Source: Massariosphaeria phaeospora | Taxonomy: Eukaryota; Ascomycota; Dothideomycetes; Pleosporales | Direction: 5' to 3' | Assembly: GCA_011032825.1 (NCBI GenBank) | Contig: JAADJZ010000015.1 | Span: 1-64,000 of the forward strand | DNA: 64,000 bases | In this document: in pieces, positions 1-10,757 of the stretch | Numbering within the stretch: position 1 is the first letter of the stretch | How the letters are laid out: each line of letters begins with the position of its first letter | Notes under the pieces: generated by a model | Databases searched by the model: none | What the model was told of the DNA's origin: nothing | Seen by the model: only the letters and a program-made list of their open reading frames with translations | Position numbers and translations under genes: made by a program

Positions 1-1480
1 GTTGCCTTGTTACTATTACTTTGCGGATTTGCTAAGTTTGCACCTAACAGCTCTAGCTTCTGCTGCACTACTATAAACCGTGCAGTTTTAATAACAGCTA
101 ACAATATTAGCGAATACTGCTTTAGCTTTTTCTAGCTTTTTTTTTTAACGCCTAGCACCGCTAGCGCGCACACCAACGAGCTGTTGTACTCTTAGCGAGT
201 AATGCGGTAGTTAAGCAACGCGATACAAAACTCTAGACACGCTTTCTAAAGCCTATTTAATCTCTTTAGCCTAGCGCTTGCGGTGCTCTAATTAGGTGCT
301 GCCTTTGTTGCTTAATCCGTTTCTATTTTATTGTCTATTTTCTTTTCTCTTTTCTTGTTTGTCTTTGCGGCTTCTGCTGCTGCTGTTCTTGTTGCTTTGT
401 AAACTAACGCTTTTCATGCCTTGCGCTACCGTCGCTTAAACTAGTATTACAAGCTTTTCTACGCGTGCTTCTTTTGTGTGCGCGCAAAAAACATCAACAC
501 CTGCTGCTATAGCTGCGTGTGCTTGACAATTGCTTTCTTGTCTATGTATAGCTGCAGCGGCTAGTACCGCGTTTAGTGCTTTTTAGTACAAATTGCTTCT
601 AGCTGCACGAACACGCTAACGCGCTTAATTACTAACGCCTAGCTAAACCGCGTGAGCTTATCTATAGCCTCTTAGATCGCTGCTTCTACTAGCTCGGCCT
701 CGTTGTTGCTTCTTTAATCTAGCTTAGCTACTAGCTCTTTGATACACGCTAGCAGATCCGCTTGCTTTATGCCTACTAGGTACGGCAGCTACTGCGTTCG
801 ATTTACCTACGAGTTAACCTCGTCGCGCTCGCTCGCTTAGATAGTGCTAATTGCTCGCTTCTTGATTTTTTTTTACGCTTTGGCTATTGCTTTGCCTACA
901 CGCGTCTATGCTGTTTCGCCGTCGATAGGTACTACTCCTAAATCGTCTTCGAGCGGCTAGACCTCGAAATACTGCAATTCTAGGTTTTAGATTAACAGCT
1001 ACTAGCAGTGTACGCGCTTGCAGCTCTTGTTAACGCGCAGCTAAATCTCTTTCTACGCTGCTAGACTAAGATAGCTGCTTTTGCTTTCTACTAACTAATT
1101 GTGTAGCTGTCGCTAATGCTTCTTTATAACGTTTTAGCTTTAAAATACTTTGCTACAGCTAGCTGCGTCTAGCTGGCATAACAGCTCGTCTAAGTATACT
1201 AGCAACTAGCTAATTAGCGCAACGACCTAGATTGGCACCTAAATCTCGCTAGCGTACTCTATTAGCTTTAGCTAGCTGCGCACTTGCTTTGCTATTTCTT
1301 TAGCTTGCTTCTACTTAACCTTGTGCGCGCGTTGCAAGTAACTTTTGATATAGCTAAGTAGCACGCTATGCTTGCATTCTTTGCATACAGCTATGCAGTA
1401 CTCTGCTAGATGCTTAAAATGCTAGAACTTAATATCTGTTTTTGCTATAGCGTAGATAGGCCTTAACAGACACAAGTTAA
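1..1480 (-). pseudogene. RIP-degraded OrsD-domain (PF12013) gene remnant, 5' part
   Basis: No open frame survives, but the minus strand read through its TAG/TAA stops gives a recognisable protein. It has a Cys-x-x-Cys plus later His zinc-finger-like segment (around 1300-1440), then a region resembling the OrsD/DUF3505 family (around 1000-1300), and then a lysine/arginine-rich stretch with a tryptophan-rich context (300-900). In fungi this domain is often found at the N terminus of RecQ-like helicases in repeats and subtelomeres. The rest of the gene would lie left of position 1. Almost every interruption can be explained by TGG or CAG becoming TAG, as expected of RIP. The family call comes from recognising the residue pattern; the helicase link is inference. 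Confidence 0.5.
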
Positions 1481-1849
1481 TAGATCTCGCAATAAGTGCA
1501 AGTTGCGCGTTGCAAGTTGCGCGTCGTGTAAATACTGCTTATATTATCTACTAGCTACAAATCTATCTACTATGCTTTTGCTATACAAACGCGCTGCTTG
1601 CATAAGTTTTTTTTGCTACGTTTGTTATTTGTGTTACAGTTGCGTAACGTTATACTTGCATTTCTTTCTACTGCGTTGCTTTACTAAGCTTTGTAACTTT
1701 AACTCTAAGCACTACAACTACGTATACAATTTTAATGCAAATCTTAGCAACAGTGCAAGGCATTGCTATAAGTAACGAGTTTAAATTACAGCTTAATACG
1801 AGCGTAGGAACGTACCTTAACTAATACTCTAAAGTTTAATTAACTTAGA
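1481..1849. other. AT-rich, RIP-degraded spacer
   Basis: This AT-rich stretch is dense in TA dinucleotides and lies between the minus-strand OrsD remnant and the plus-strand transposase relic. The 90-codon open frame at 1503-1775 has no domain signature and no coding-like composition. It probably holds the lost ends of both flanking repeats. Confidence 0.5.
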
Positions 1850-2958
1850 AAAAGTGTAATAAGGTATACACGCGGATACGCGTAGATCTAGTTTCCAGCT
1901 AGCCTCAACTTAAGGCTAAGTCGAAGTCGCGCTCTAGAATAAACAAACAACGCTTTTAGTTTTAAATAGTTAAAGCATTTTAACGCGCATACAAAAGCGC
2001 GTTAAGTAGAAAAGTATTAGCTACTTATTTTAAACGGCTATAAGAGCTACTAATTTTAGAACTTTAAAAACTATTGCTTTAAGTACAAGATTTTTACGCT
2101 TTGCATGCTAGCTTATTTATTCTATATTCTTTAGCTGCTAGATGTAGTTTACTTTTTGCTGCTAAAGCTAAAGTACTTTTAACGCGTTTGAAACTTAGCG
2201 CGCTAGCGCGTTTTCTATATTAACAAAGAAAGCTTTTTGCTAGCCTTTAAAAGCGCGTTTTTTAAAGTATTTACAATAGAAAACTGCAAAAAACCTTTTA
2301 AAACCTTAGAGCTAGTTTCTATTAACGCGTAAGTAGTTTTTAATTATATTAAAGTATAGCTGTGTACTTTGCTACTACTTTTCGCACTAGAAACGCCGTA
2401 GCAGTTAAAAACTCCAAGCAATACGCTTGAATTTAGATCGCAATCAAAGCTTATTATTACTAAGCTTAGTTTCTTTCTATTATTTCTAAAGAATAGAGTT
2501 AATTAGCTTGTTAAAGAGTTCTACTAGATAGCCTATTAAGTTAAGCTAATGCGCAATTGAATTTCTAGTTTTAAAAAAACTATTAAAGAAGCAACAAAAA
2601 GAAAATTACAAAAACAATAGCGGATTTAAACAAGTAGTACAATAGAGTATAGTAATAAATTAGCGCAAGTAGCTGCTAAAGCGTTTATAGCACTTTAGCT
2701 ATTAAAAAAAGCGCGTAGTAAAAAGAGTTAAAAAAGAGTACAACTAGCTCTACGGCGCTGTAAAAACTATAGTAATACAAGGCACAATACTCAAACTTGC
2801 TAAAAAAATACAAAAAAAGCTTTTAAATCTAAAGCTAGCACGACGTACGCAGGTTTCTTGTTTAATAGCAATTAATTTAATATTCTTTAAGATAAGTTGG
2901 TTGTGCTAAGATATTTTGTTGAGTTTACTAGTTTGTTGAGTTCGCTGGTACTTTACGT
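1850..2958 (+). pseudogene. Relic of pogo/Fot1-like transposase (DDE_1), C-terminal part
   Basis: Read through stops, the plus strand gives the typical second half of a fungal pogo-family transposase. There is a degraded 'GW.TN..G..WL.HF' segment near 1940-1970, the 'LLILDGHESH'-type second catalytic Asp block (about 2020-2060), and a 'CMP.HS...LQPLDVG' block (about 2100-2140). A lysine-rich helical tail runs to about 2850. All three blocks carry TAG/TAA stops in place of Trp or Gln codons. The element seems to end near 2958 with a terminus ending in ctttacgt. The catalytic N-terminal half was not recognised in the preceding AT-rich DNA. Confidence 0.6.
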
Positions 2959-2960
2959 TA

Positions 2961-3056
2961 CTTGGGCCTAAGGTTTCTTCGAAAAATCTCATGCGAGATT
3001 GCTCGCGCGTAGCGCGAGCCTACTCTCCCAACGAAAAATATCCCTCCAATGCAAAA
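2961..3056 (+). repeat. Left terminal inverted repeat of outer element
   Basis: It starts cttgggcc next to TA and ends in caatgcaaaa. It pairs with 7637-7732 and contains an internal palindrome around gctcgcgcgtagcgcgagc. Confidence 0.9.
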
Positions 3057-3132
3057 CAAATATCACTATATTAATAAATCTCTACTACAACGCTATACTT
3101 TTAATTTCTAAATTAATACTATTGTTTTTAGT

Positions 3133-4998
3133 ATGCCTCGCAACGCATCCCAGGCGAAAAAATACCAAGCAGAAGTTGCTGCGCTGAGGTCCCACGCGTC
3201 GCGCCTCTGCGAATACACTAACCTAAACATCTCATTATACGCTGTAGCCTACAACCTCCTCTATAGGCGCCTCCGCCGTGCCTACCTAAATCACCCAACG
3301 CGATCCGATCGTTTGCAACAGAATTAGCGATTATCAAAAGAGCAGGACCTTGCGCTTGAGCGCTACCTTGACGGCATCGACGCTATCGGCTATAGCATAC
3401 ACAGAGGCTTGATCGCACAGCAAGCCTACGCACTTCTAGAGAAAGCCTATGCTAGCGTAGATGAAGCGCCTGCGCCGCTAGGTAAGAACTAGGCGCGTCG
3501 CTAGCTTGAGAGACACCCAAAATACAAGCGCGTTAAGGCAAAGCTATTAGAGGTGCAGCAGAAGCTCGCGCAAGAGCTAGAAGCACTGCGCGGCTAGTTT
3601 ATAAAGCTAGAAAGCTTTATTTAGACACTCGGCGTTCTCCTAGCGGACATGTACAATATAGACGAAACTAGCTGCTAGATTGGAGTCGCAAGCAGCTAGT
3701 ACGTTTACAGCAGAAATGGGCGCTAGATCTTCATCCCCAACGCTAACAATTGCGAGCTTGTTACCCTCGTAGAGTGTATAAGCGCAGACGGCGCAGCGAT
3801 CACGCCTATGGTTATTGTCAAGGCGGCAACGCTCATGGAGCACTAGATAGTTGATTTACCTAACGACTACTTTATCTACGTCAGCGATAGCGGCTACAGC
3901 AACGACACAATAGCCTTTAACTAGCTAAAACACTTTGACAAGATAACAGCAAAGCGGCAGCAAGGCGTATAGCAGTTACTTCTCGTTAACGGCTATAGCT
4001 CTTACAAGACGAAAGAGTTCGCTTAATACGCAAAGAATTACAGAATACGGCTGTTTGCGTTGCCGCTTTACACAACTTACATGCTGCAGCCGCTCGACGT
4101 CGGTTGCTTTCAGCTGCTTAAATAGTATTACGGTCGCTGCCTCGACTAGGCTGCGCGCTTAAAGTTAAAAGATATAAGCAAAGCTAACTTTATAGCGACC
4201 TTAGGAAAGATCCGGCGTCTTACGTTTACCTAGAGCACTATTCTTAGCGGCTAAAAGCGGGCAGGCCTTGCGCCGCTTAATCTTAACGTCGTACTCGATT
4301 ATTTAAAGAGACAAAAGGACTGCAACTCTAGTGACGACGAGCGCTCGCCTACGCCTCCGTATGTGCCAGCTGCGCGCTCTACGACTCTAGTACTTACCTC
4401 TTCGCCTCCACAGCTTGCCTCATCGCCGTCGCGCGCGCCCCTCCAACGCTATTACCATGTCAAAATTAGTCTTAAGCAGGCGCAGCTTGTGCGCTGCATG
4501 CCAAAGCCAGACACAACGCCAGAGCCATCGAATCCTACACCTAGCGACGCTGCCTGGCGTACTGGTACGCTTAAAACGGTTTGACAGTTCCACGCGCAGG
4601 AGCCTTTTGTCAAGGCAGTGCTGCGTAAGCATCTCCCACGCGAGGTTGCTGCTAGCGTTATTAAACACCAGCGCGGCGTCGCTGCTCTTGCTCGATTAGC
4701 AGAGGGCTTCAAGCGAGAACTTCGACAAACAGAGGCAGCGATTACTGCCAAAGATGAGCGCCGTCGTCGCAAACGGCGGGCGCTTGACGTCAAAGGCGGA
4801 CCTATATACGCCCAAGACGCGCGCAGGATGGTGCAGCAGCGACAGGTTGACGACGTCGCCCGCCTTGAGAGAGACCTCGCTGCTAAACAACTTCGTGAGG
4901 TTACTCAGATTGCTAACAAACACAGGCGCTTATTGCCTACAATTAGGAACTACGGCAAGAAATACGTCAAGCGTGCAGTAGCTGGCGTTCTCGCCTAG
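3133..4998 (+). pseudogene. Transposase of outer element, RIP-inactivated
   Basis: One uninterrupted reading frame of about 622 codons has at least 15 in-frame stops and no frameshift. Nearly all stops are TAG, where Trp (TGG) or Gln (CAG) is expected; one is TAA and one is TGA at 4582-4584. The layout is that of pogo/Fot1 transposases: an N-terminal helix-turn-helix region (3133-3560), a DDE_1 catalytic core with the 'MYNIDET' first-Asp block (3649-3670) and a later 'LQPLDVG' block (4084-4104), then a C-terminal basic coiled tail (4618-4998). The stops are point changes, which fits RIP rather than ordinary decay. Whether any of it is transcribed cannot be judged from sequence. Confidence 0.8.
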
Positions 4999-5253
4999 CG
5001 CAGCGTCACCCGCTGGGTACACTCTCTCGACGATACAAACTACAACCTCAACGCAGAGAGAGATTTGAGGCTAATACAGCGGCCGAGCAACCTCAGATTT
5101 CGCAAGGATAGTACCACAACGGATTTGACGCCCGCCTGCGAGGTGGCTGGCTAGGCGCGACGCCTAGTCGACCTATACACCAAGCTTACTCTCTCGAAAA
5201 TCCTACAGCGCGCAACCCAAGACAACAATACAATAGACGAAAAAGAAGCGTTA

Positions 5254-5296
5254 CCGTGTTGGCGCGCGTAGCGCCTCCATTCGCGTAACGCCTCAC
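5254..5296 (+). repeat. Left terminal inverted repeat of inner element
   Basis: It begins ccgtgttggcgcgcgtagcg directly after TA. It matches the reverse complement of 7349-7391 except for one transition. Confidence 0.88.
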
Positions 5297-5351
5297 CAAC
5301 ATCAAAACAACAATCCTTCACCATACTTCGACACGCGATAACTCCATCAAT

Positions 5352-7238
5352 ATGGAACCGATTCAAGCTGCGATCGAAAACATCGAATCTCGCGAAGAAG
5401 GCGCATCTTTTTCATATAGAAAAGTCGCCGATCAGTTCGACCTAGAACATTCTACACTGCGGCGGAGGCACCAGGGGTTGCAGGCTACGCGTGCAACCAA
5501 GGCACTGAATCAACGAAAACTCAACCCACGACAAGAGAAGGAGCTTGTACGATACATTGAAGGCTTAACAGAGCAAAGGCTACCTCCTACGCGCGAAATG
5601 ATACAGAATTTCGCGTCTTCTGTGGCGGAATCAGCAGTCTCGAAGGCCTGGGTTTCGCGATTTCTGACGCGAAACAAAACCAATCTTACATCCAAATAGA
5701 CAACTGGAATAGATCGCAATCGTCACAAAGCTGACACTAAGGATAAATACCGCCTGTACTTTGATCTACTTCATAGCAAGATGCGAGAGTACGACGTTGA
5801 CGCGGAGGACGTGTACAATATGGACGAAAAAGGCTTCCTCATCGGCATTACAGCGCGCTCAAAACGAGTATTTTCCAAGGCAGTGTGGGAGCGTAAGGAA
5901 CGTACAGCTGCACTCCAGGATGGCTCCTGTGAATGGATTACGGTTATAGCTTGTGTTTGTGCTGATGGGGAGGCGCTGCCTCCGGCTGTTATCTACGAAG
6001 GAAAACAAGAGCTTCAAAGCTCATGGTTAGAGGACGTGGAAGCAGGAAAACACCAGGTTTTCTTTGCCAATTCACCCTCCGGATGGTCAAACAATGACCT
6101 CGGGCTAGCATGGCTTGAGCAGGTGTTTGACCGAAGCACGAAGAAGAAAGCGCAGCGGAGGTGGCGCCTCCTCATCCTTGATAGCCACGCATCTCATCTC
6201 ACCATGGATTTTATTAATTATTGCAACGCTAATAAGATTCTTCTCGCTGTCTTTCCCCCTCATTCAACTCACAGCCTTCAGCCACTTGATGTGGTATTGT
6301 TCTCGCCGCTCTCGACTTCCTATTCGAAGGAACTTACACTGCACCTTCACCGCTCCCAGGGCCTTATTGGAGTTAAGAAAGGCAACTTCTTTCCAATATT
6401 CTGGGCTGCCTGGATGTCCACCTTTAAGGAGGAGACTGTGCGCAAGTCTTTTGAAGCTACAGGCATCATTCCCGCCAATGCAGACGCTATCCTAAAACGC
6501 TTCAAAAGCACAACTTCGGAGCAAGATAAGAGCCCAACCCCAGAGCTAGAGGGTGATAGGAGTACTTGGAGACAGCTCTGTCAATTGTTTAATGTTGCTG
6601 TGAAGGATACAGCCGCAACAGAGGCGCAGCGGTTGAGTTCATCACTTCATTCGCTGCAGGTGCAGAACGAGCTACTACACCACGAAAATGAGGGCTTACG
6701 CGACGCTCTTACAGTCAAAAAGAAACACAAAAAGAAGAGTAAGGTCTTAGACTTGCAGCAGCGTCAAGAATATCATGGTAGTGCAGTGTTCTGGAGTCCT
6801 AGGAAAGTGAGAGAAGCACGCGCGCGCGAAGTCGTGAAACAGAGAGATGCAGAGTTAGAAAAATTACAGAAAACAAAGGCAAGACAGCTAAAAGAGGCTA
6901 CAACCTTATATAAAAAGCAGCAGCAAGAAGAAGCAAAGGCAGAGCGACAAAGGGTTAAGGAGACAAGAGAGAAAGAGAGGGCTACAAGGGCTGCAGAACT
7001 TCAAGCGTCCCAAGCAAGCAAACAACAAGAAAAAGACGCCGCAAACGCTAGAAAATCTCTACAATTGGTCTAAAGAGGCAAGAGGCCAGCTTCAAAACAA
7101 AAAATCCTAAAAAATCGAAGCAAGGCGCGTGTTGTAGAGGCTGCAAGTAGTGAGGAGGCCGCATTGGCCGCACCAGAGCCATCCCCTAAGGTGACTACGC
7201 GCGGCCGCAGCGTCCGCCTCCCATCAAAATTCAAGTAG
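5352..7238 (+). pseudogene. pogo/Fot1-like transposase of inner element, two in-frame stops
   Basis: A 628-codon frame starts at ATG 5352. Residues 1-115 form the N-terminal helix-turn-helix/CENPB-like DNA-binding part. It is interrupted by TAG at 5697-5699, at a position where the family has Trp, so TGG-to-TAG is likely. The frame reopens immediately and carries the DDE_1 core: 'YNMDEKGF' at about 5815, 'LLILDSHASH' at about 6172 and 'HSLQPLDV' at about 6270, then a coiled-coil, lysine-rich tail. A second in-frame stop, TAA at 7071-7073 where CAA (Gln) fits, is followed by a further 54 codons of tail ending at 7236-7238. Both lesions are single C-to-T type changes. The catalytic residues look intact, so this is a recently silenced copy. 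Confidence 0.85.
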
Positions 7239-7348
7239 CCCAAGTTAATTGCATGTATTAATAGTCTATTCCACCATAATCTATCGTGATAATAGCTACT
7301 GTGGGTGGCTGTACAGCCTCATCTTTGCAAAGGCCGCGATGCTGCTTA

Positions 7349-7391
7349 GTGGGGCGTTACGCGAATGGAGGCGCTACGCGCGCCAACACGG
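7349..7391 (-). repeat. Right terminal inverted repeat of inner element
   Basis: It is the reverse complement of 5254-5296 and ends ccaacacgg before the TA duplication at 7392-7393. Confidence 0.88.
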
Positions 7392-7636
7392 TACTACCTG
7401 CTCAGCAATTTGATTCTATAAGCGTCAAAATCAAGTCGCAAACGCTGCCTGCAGCGATGGCGGATAAGGTTTCTAATGAGAACTGCAGCGACGACGACGA
7501 CAGCGACGCCAGCAACACCTAGCTAGATAACCTGCAAAATGACTAGGGCCTTTAACAATACAAATATATTAATACTACAGTTTTATTTTATGACAAAAAA
7601 GCGTATTTAGCTCACAAATTGAGACTGCAGGTAACC

Positions 7637-7732
7637 TTTTGCATTGGGGGGATATTTTTCGTTGAGGGGGTAGGCCCGCGCTACGCGCGGGCAATCTCGC
7701 ATGAGATTTTTCGGAGAAACCTTGGGCCCGAG
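7637..7732 (-). repeat. Right terminal inverted repeat of outer element
   Basis: It pairs with 2961-3056 and ends cttgggcccgag before TA at 7733-7734. This copy is more GC-rich than the left one, so it has suffered less C-to-T change. Confidence 0.9.
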
Positions 7733-7734
7733 TA

Positions 7735-8425
7735 GAGGTAGAAGTTAGAAGCTAAGCAAATTTCTTTATATTCAAACTTTAATAACTCTAGCAATACTAG
7801 TTCTAGCTAAGTAGAGTTTAGTAAATTGAAAAGCGCTAGATTAGAGCTTTAAGACAGTGTAAAACTTATCTAGATAGCTCTACTATTAGTAAAGTTATTA
7901 AGCTTTGAACGTAATGATTTAATGCCAAGCAATTTTGAATTACTGGGTAGTTTGGGTTACTCGGTAGTGCTTTACGTTATAGTTTTAAGATTAGTATACT
8001 ATTTTTAGTTCGTGAATAGTCTGTAGAACAATTTTAAAATGCGGCTATTTCTACTCTGCTAACAAGCGGCAGAATCGTAGTAGGTTTGCCAAATACATAC
8101 CTACTCGCAATAACTTCAGAGCGTAAATACCTAGTCCAAACATAAACTTATTCGCAATAACTTCAGGGCGTAGATACTAGGACAACGAATGATGCCTTAC
8201 TGCTTTCGTACAAGTACAAATGAAACGTTGACACTCGAGTTGGGCCGTTCCAGTCTGTGGAAATGACACCGGATGTATTCGATCCGATCAAGAGTGCGGA
8301 GTACATGCAATATTCGGAAGTCCGCCCGACCGGGATGTTTCGGACGCAGATTCAAAATGTGTGCAGTTTATGGAGCGTTTGATATTAGATCATATCGAAA
8401 CTTGCCCAAGTCCGTAATATAGTGC
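7735..8425. other. RIP tail, second element terminus, and short tandem repeat; no gene
   Basis: AT-rich DNA continues to about 8000. Positions 7935-7971 (ggtagtgctttacgt before TA) resemble the terminus at 2925-2958 in the same orientation, suggesting that two related elements were nested here. A 47 bp period imperfect duplication (cgcaataacttcag at about 8106 and 8153) follows. Base composition returns to normal near 8200. I see no gene. Confidence 0.5.
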
Positions 8426-9520
8426 CTATGTCTCGATATCCGGGTTACTTGGTGTAGCATGCGGCGAGAGTTCGAACACTTTGTTCTCTAGCCATGGACG
8501 AACTTCATCCCAGGACGCCTTGCGATGCCAATAGTCCGCCAAGATAACGCAGTTGTCGAGTCCATCACGGCACCCAAGCAGCCCGTTCCAAGAATCGGGA
8601 TTGTTCAAAGTAACCTGGCCTAGATCGTCTTCGCCGTGATCGAAGTGCTTGTGCTGGTCAGTGTTCTGTCCGCCGTAAGAGTGAAAGTTCCGAATAGCAC
8701 CCCAACGGTCGGCTTCGCCAGCTCCCGAGTTCGGATTGAGTCGCTCACGCCAAGTGTGGCCGATTGCGTACGAGTCTTGGATGACATGGAAGCAGCTGCC
8801 GAGGGCGCGATGCGCAACGACCGCAGGACTTTGATGGCGATGCGTCAACAGCTCGCCGATGGTGGTGTAATGCGAAGGATCGTCGAACGAACCGCTGACA
8901 GGCGTACTTGAGATGGGCGTGTCAGGGCTCGTGGCACCTATCGCGACGTCGTACATGAGTTCCATCCATTTCAGAACGCGACTCTTGGTCATCTCTGGCT
9001 TGTCCATGCCCAACGCCATAGCGTGCAGCCATTGGAGATCGCCAAAATGAGAGCGATGGATCAATTCGGGTTTCTGAAACCCGCCAAATTTGTATTTGGC
9101 GGCCCATGTCAAGCCTGTGCTGTAGTCGAGGTTGTTGCCGTGAGTATTTTTGAAAAGTTCACACTCGGGGTCATCGTTCCACATCACGCCACGAAGGAAG
9201 TCGTTGATCTCTGGGTGCGCTCCTGGCTGGTCTCTCAACGAACGATAGGTGGTCGTGGGGTTGAGTTTGTAGTTGGAATTGATAAGAGCTGAGAGAGTGA
9301 TCATCTCATGGACGGGTTTTCCAGTGTCAGTGAGTCCAGAACCACCCTCAATTGCCATGTGCGATTTCAGGTCATCGACACTGTTCTCCTCGTTGACATC
9401 TTGGGAGACATTGCTCTCGATCTTGTTGGACTCCATGCTGGTATTGGGTGAAAAAGGTTTTGGAGGGCGTGTAGTTTGCGCAGGCCCTGTTAACAGGCCA
9501 CTTATAGATCGACTGTGCAC
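8426..9520 (-). CDS. Zinc-dependent phospholipase C / S1-P1 nuclease-like protein
   Basis: This is an intronless 364-residue protein. Its metal-ligand pattern is that of the zinc phospholipase C/P1 nuclease fold: an early 'HEMITLSAL' His (about residue 70), 'HFGDLQWLHAMA' (about 158-169), and the central 'FHVIQDSYAIGHT' (HxxxD then H, about 243-255), followed by a His/Asp-rich 'HKHFDHGEDD' stretch. Family members use three Zn ions to cleave phosphate esters; the substrate cannot be told here. No signal peptide is visible, so the protein may be cytosolic, or the true start may differ (a second Met lies at residue 28). It sits beside the transposon island. The lack of introns and the bacterial look of the protein raise the possibility of transfer, which is inference. 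Confidence 0.7.
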   Translation of the reverse strand: MHSRSISGLLTGPAQTTRPPKPFSPNTSMESNKIESNVSQDVNEENSVDDLKSHMAIEGGSGLTDTGKPVHEMITLSALINSNYKLNPTTTYRSLRDQPGAHPEINDFLRGVMWNDDPECELFKNTHGNNLDYSTGLTWAAKYKFGGFQKPELIHRSHFGDLQWLHAMALGMDKPEMTKSRVLKWMELMYDVAIGATSPDTPISSTPVSGSFDDPSHYTTIGELLTHRHQSPAVVAHRALGSCFHVIQDSYAIGHTWRERLNPNSGAGEADRWGAIRNFHSYGGQNTDQHKHFDHGEDDLGQVTLNNPDSWNGLLGCRDGLDNCVILADYWHRKASWDEVRPWLENKVFELSPHATPSNPDIET

Positions 9521-10757
9521 ACATCGTCTTCAGAAACTATTGGGACCCGTGACACTACTCTCTGCGGGAGAGCTTCGCTTAGTCCATGAAGGTAGACGAT
9601 AGATGTTGTCGTGTGTTGTTGTCGGAGTCTAGAAACCGGTTAAGCGAGTGGCGGTGACGCTGTCAGCTCGTTAGCGACACGCCACCCACCCACTTAAACC
9701 TTCACCCCACTTCATCATTCACACACTCCACCACTATCAACCAGTACATCGAGGGAATGCTTCACTTCAGCCCGTATCCTGGAGTCGCCTGTGCAACCGA
9801 GGTCCCCGAAGCGTCATGCTATCGATTTCCGTCAATTCGCTCGAAGTTCGATAAGTAGCACCGGCATTAGCGTACGCCAAATGCGGACTGCTACTGATGT
9901 GCGCGACGGGATGAGCCGCCCGGTGAGGTGAATGTGGTCAAGCCACAGCCGTCTGGCTTAGCTGAAGTTCCATCCAGGCCTCGTTCCAGCTCTCCACGGT
10001 CATGATCCAGTGGAGAACCTCGTACCAAAGATTCTCCGCGGACCTACTTTACCCAACGGATTCAGAGATGCATGCGATGAGTATATCTCAAGCGAAAACG
10101 CCGAGACTAAGTATGCATCTACCATTCATCGGCTACCGAACGCAAAAACGTGGAAGGTTCTCATCCGTATGAGGACTTCACCCATTGGTCCAACCGCCAC
10201 ATCGCTCCCTCGTGGCTACCTGATAGTCTTCACAATTCCCAACAGCCGTCCATGTGGCTACCTGGAACTCGGATGCGTTGTTGGTCCGCCAAACTCAGAA
10301 CCTTGTGGTGAGCTAAACATCGATCCCGCTTCTCGCGAAACCCGTTCAGTCTGCATCTGTCGCCGTCCAGACTCAGGACGAGGCGCTTGTACTCCAGCTG
10401 ATATGTGTCTGGATCTTACACTGGATTGAACGAGCTCCTCCGCGGAATGTGCATGTACACATCAAGCGGACTGACTACGATCAGTTTGCTTAGCGTCCTG
10501 GCGGTGGCCCAGGACTGTAGGAGCGAACGCGTTCTCACCAAGTCGATTCTGCACTTGAGCTCGGAAGTGGTCTTGCAGACTGAATTGTAGGGCAGTGACG
10601 GTGCGATTTCCCCATGTGGGGGTATACGAATCAAAATGACGACTATTGTTGGAGCGAAGAACTCGAAATGTATAAGTAGAAGCTCCCATCCTGGGCCTCG
10701 TTCTTTCTCAAACACACAAGTTTCTACCCAAGTTTTCATCACAGACTTTCTGTCATC
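9521..10757. other. Intergenic region with promoter of the 10758 gene
   Basis: No recognised gene. The 139-codon frame at 10010-10429 has no known signature and I leave it uncalled. A TATA-like tgtataagta lies near 10669, followed by a pyrimidine-rich leader before the ATG at 10758; this is a plausible promoter for that gene. Confidence 0.45.

Larger units (their letters stand above)
5254..7391 (+). mobile_element. Inner pogo-like transposon nested in the outer element
   Basis: This 2138 bp element has 43 bp terminal inverted repeats (5254-5296 and 7349-7391, one mismatch) and is flanked by TA at 5252-5253 and 7392-7393. It sits inside the outer element, downstream of that element's transposase frame. 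Its terminal repeat is unrelated to that of the host element, so it belongs to a different subfamily. It carries a transposase with only two stops and shows far less RIP than its host, which makes it the younger insertion. Confidence 0.88.
2961..7732 (+). mobile_element. Outer pogo-like DNA transposon with 96 bp inverted repeats (interrupted)
   Basis: The element is bounded by near-perfect 96 bp terminal inverted repeats (2961-3056 and 7637-7732) and flanked by TA on both sides (2959-2960 and 7733-7734), the duplication expected of Tc1/mariner/pogo elements. The repeats differ at roughly nine positions, all transitions, mostly C-to-T on the left copy. It carries one heavily RIP-mutated transposase frame (3133-4998) and is split by a younger element at 5254-7391. 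Without that insert it would be about 2.63 kb, a normal size for a fungal pogo/Fot1 element. It is almost certainly immobile by itself. Confidence 0.85.

Noticed and set aside
1503..1775. 90-codon open frame in the AT-rich island
   Set aside because: Cys/Tyr/Leu-rich composition is what AT-rich RIP DNA gives by chance.
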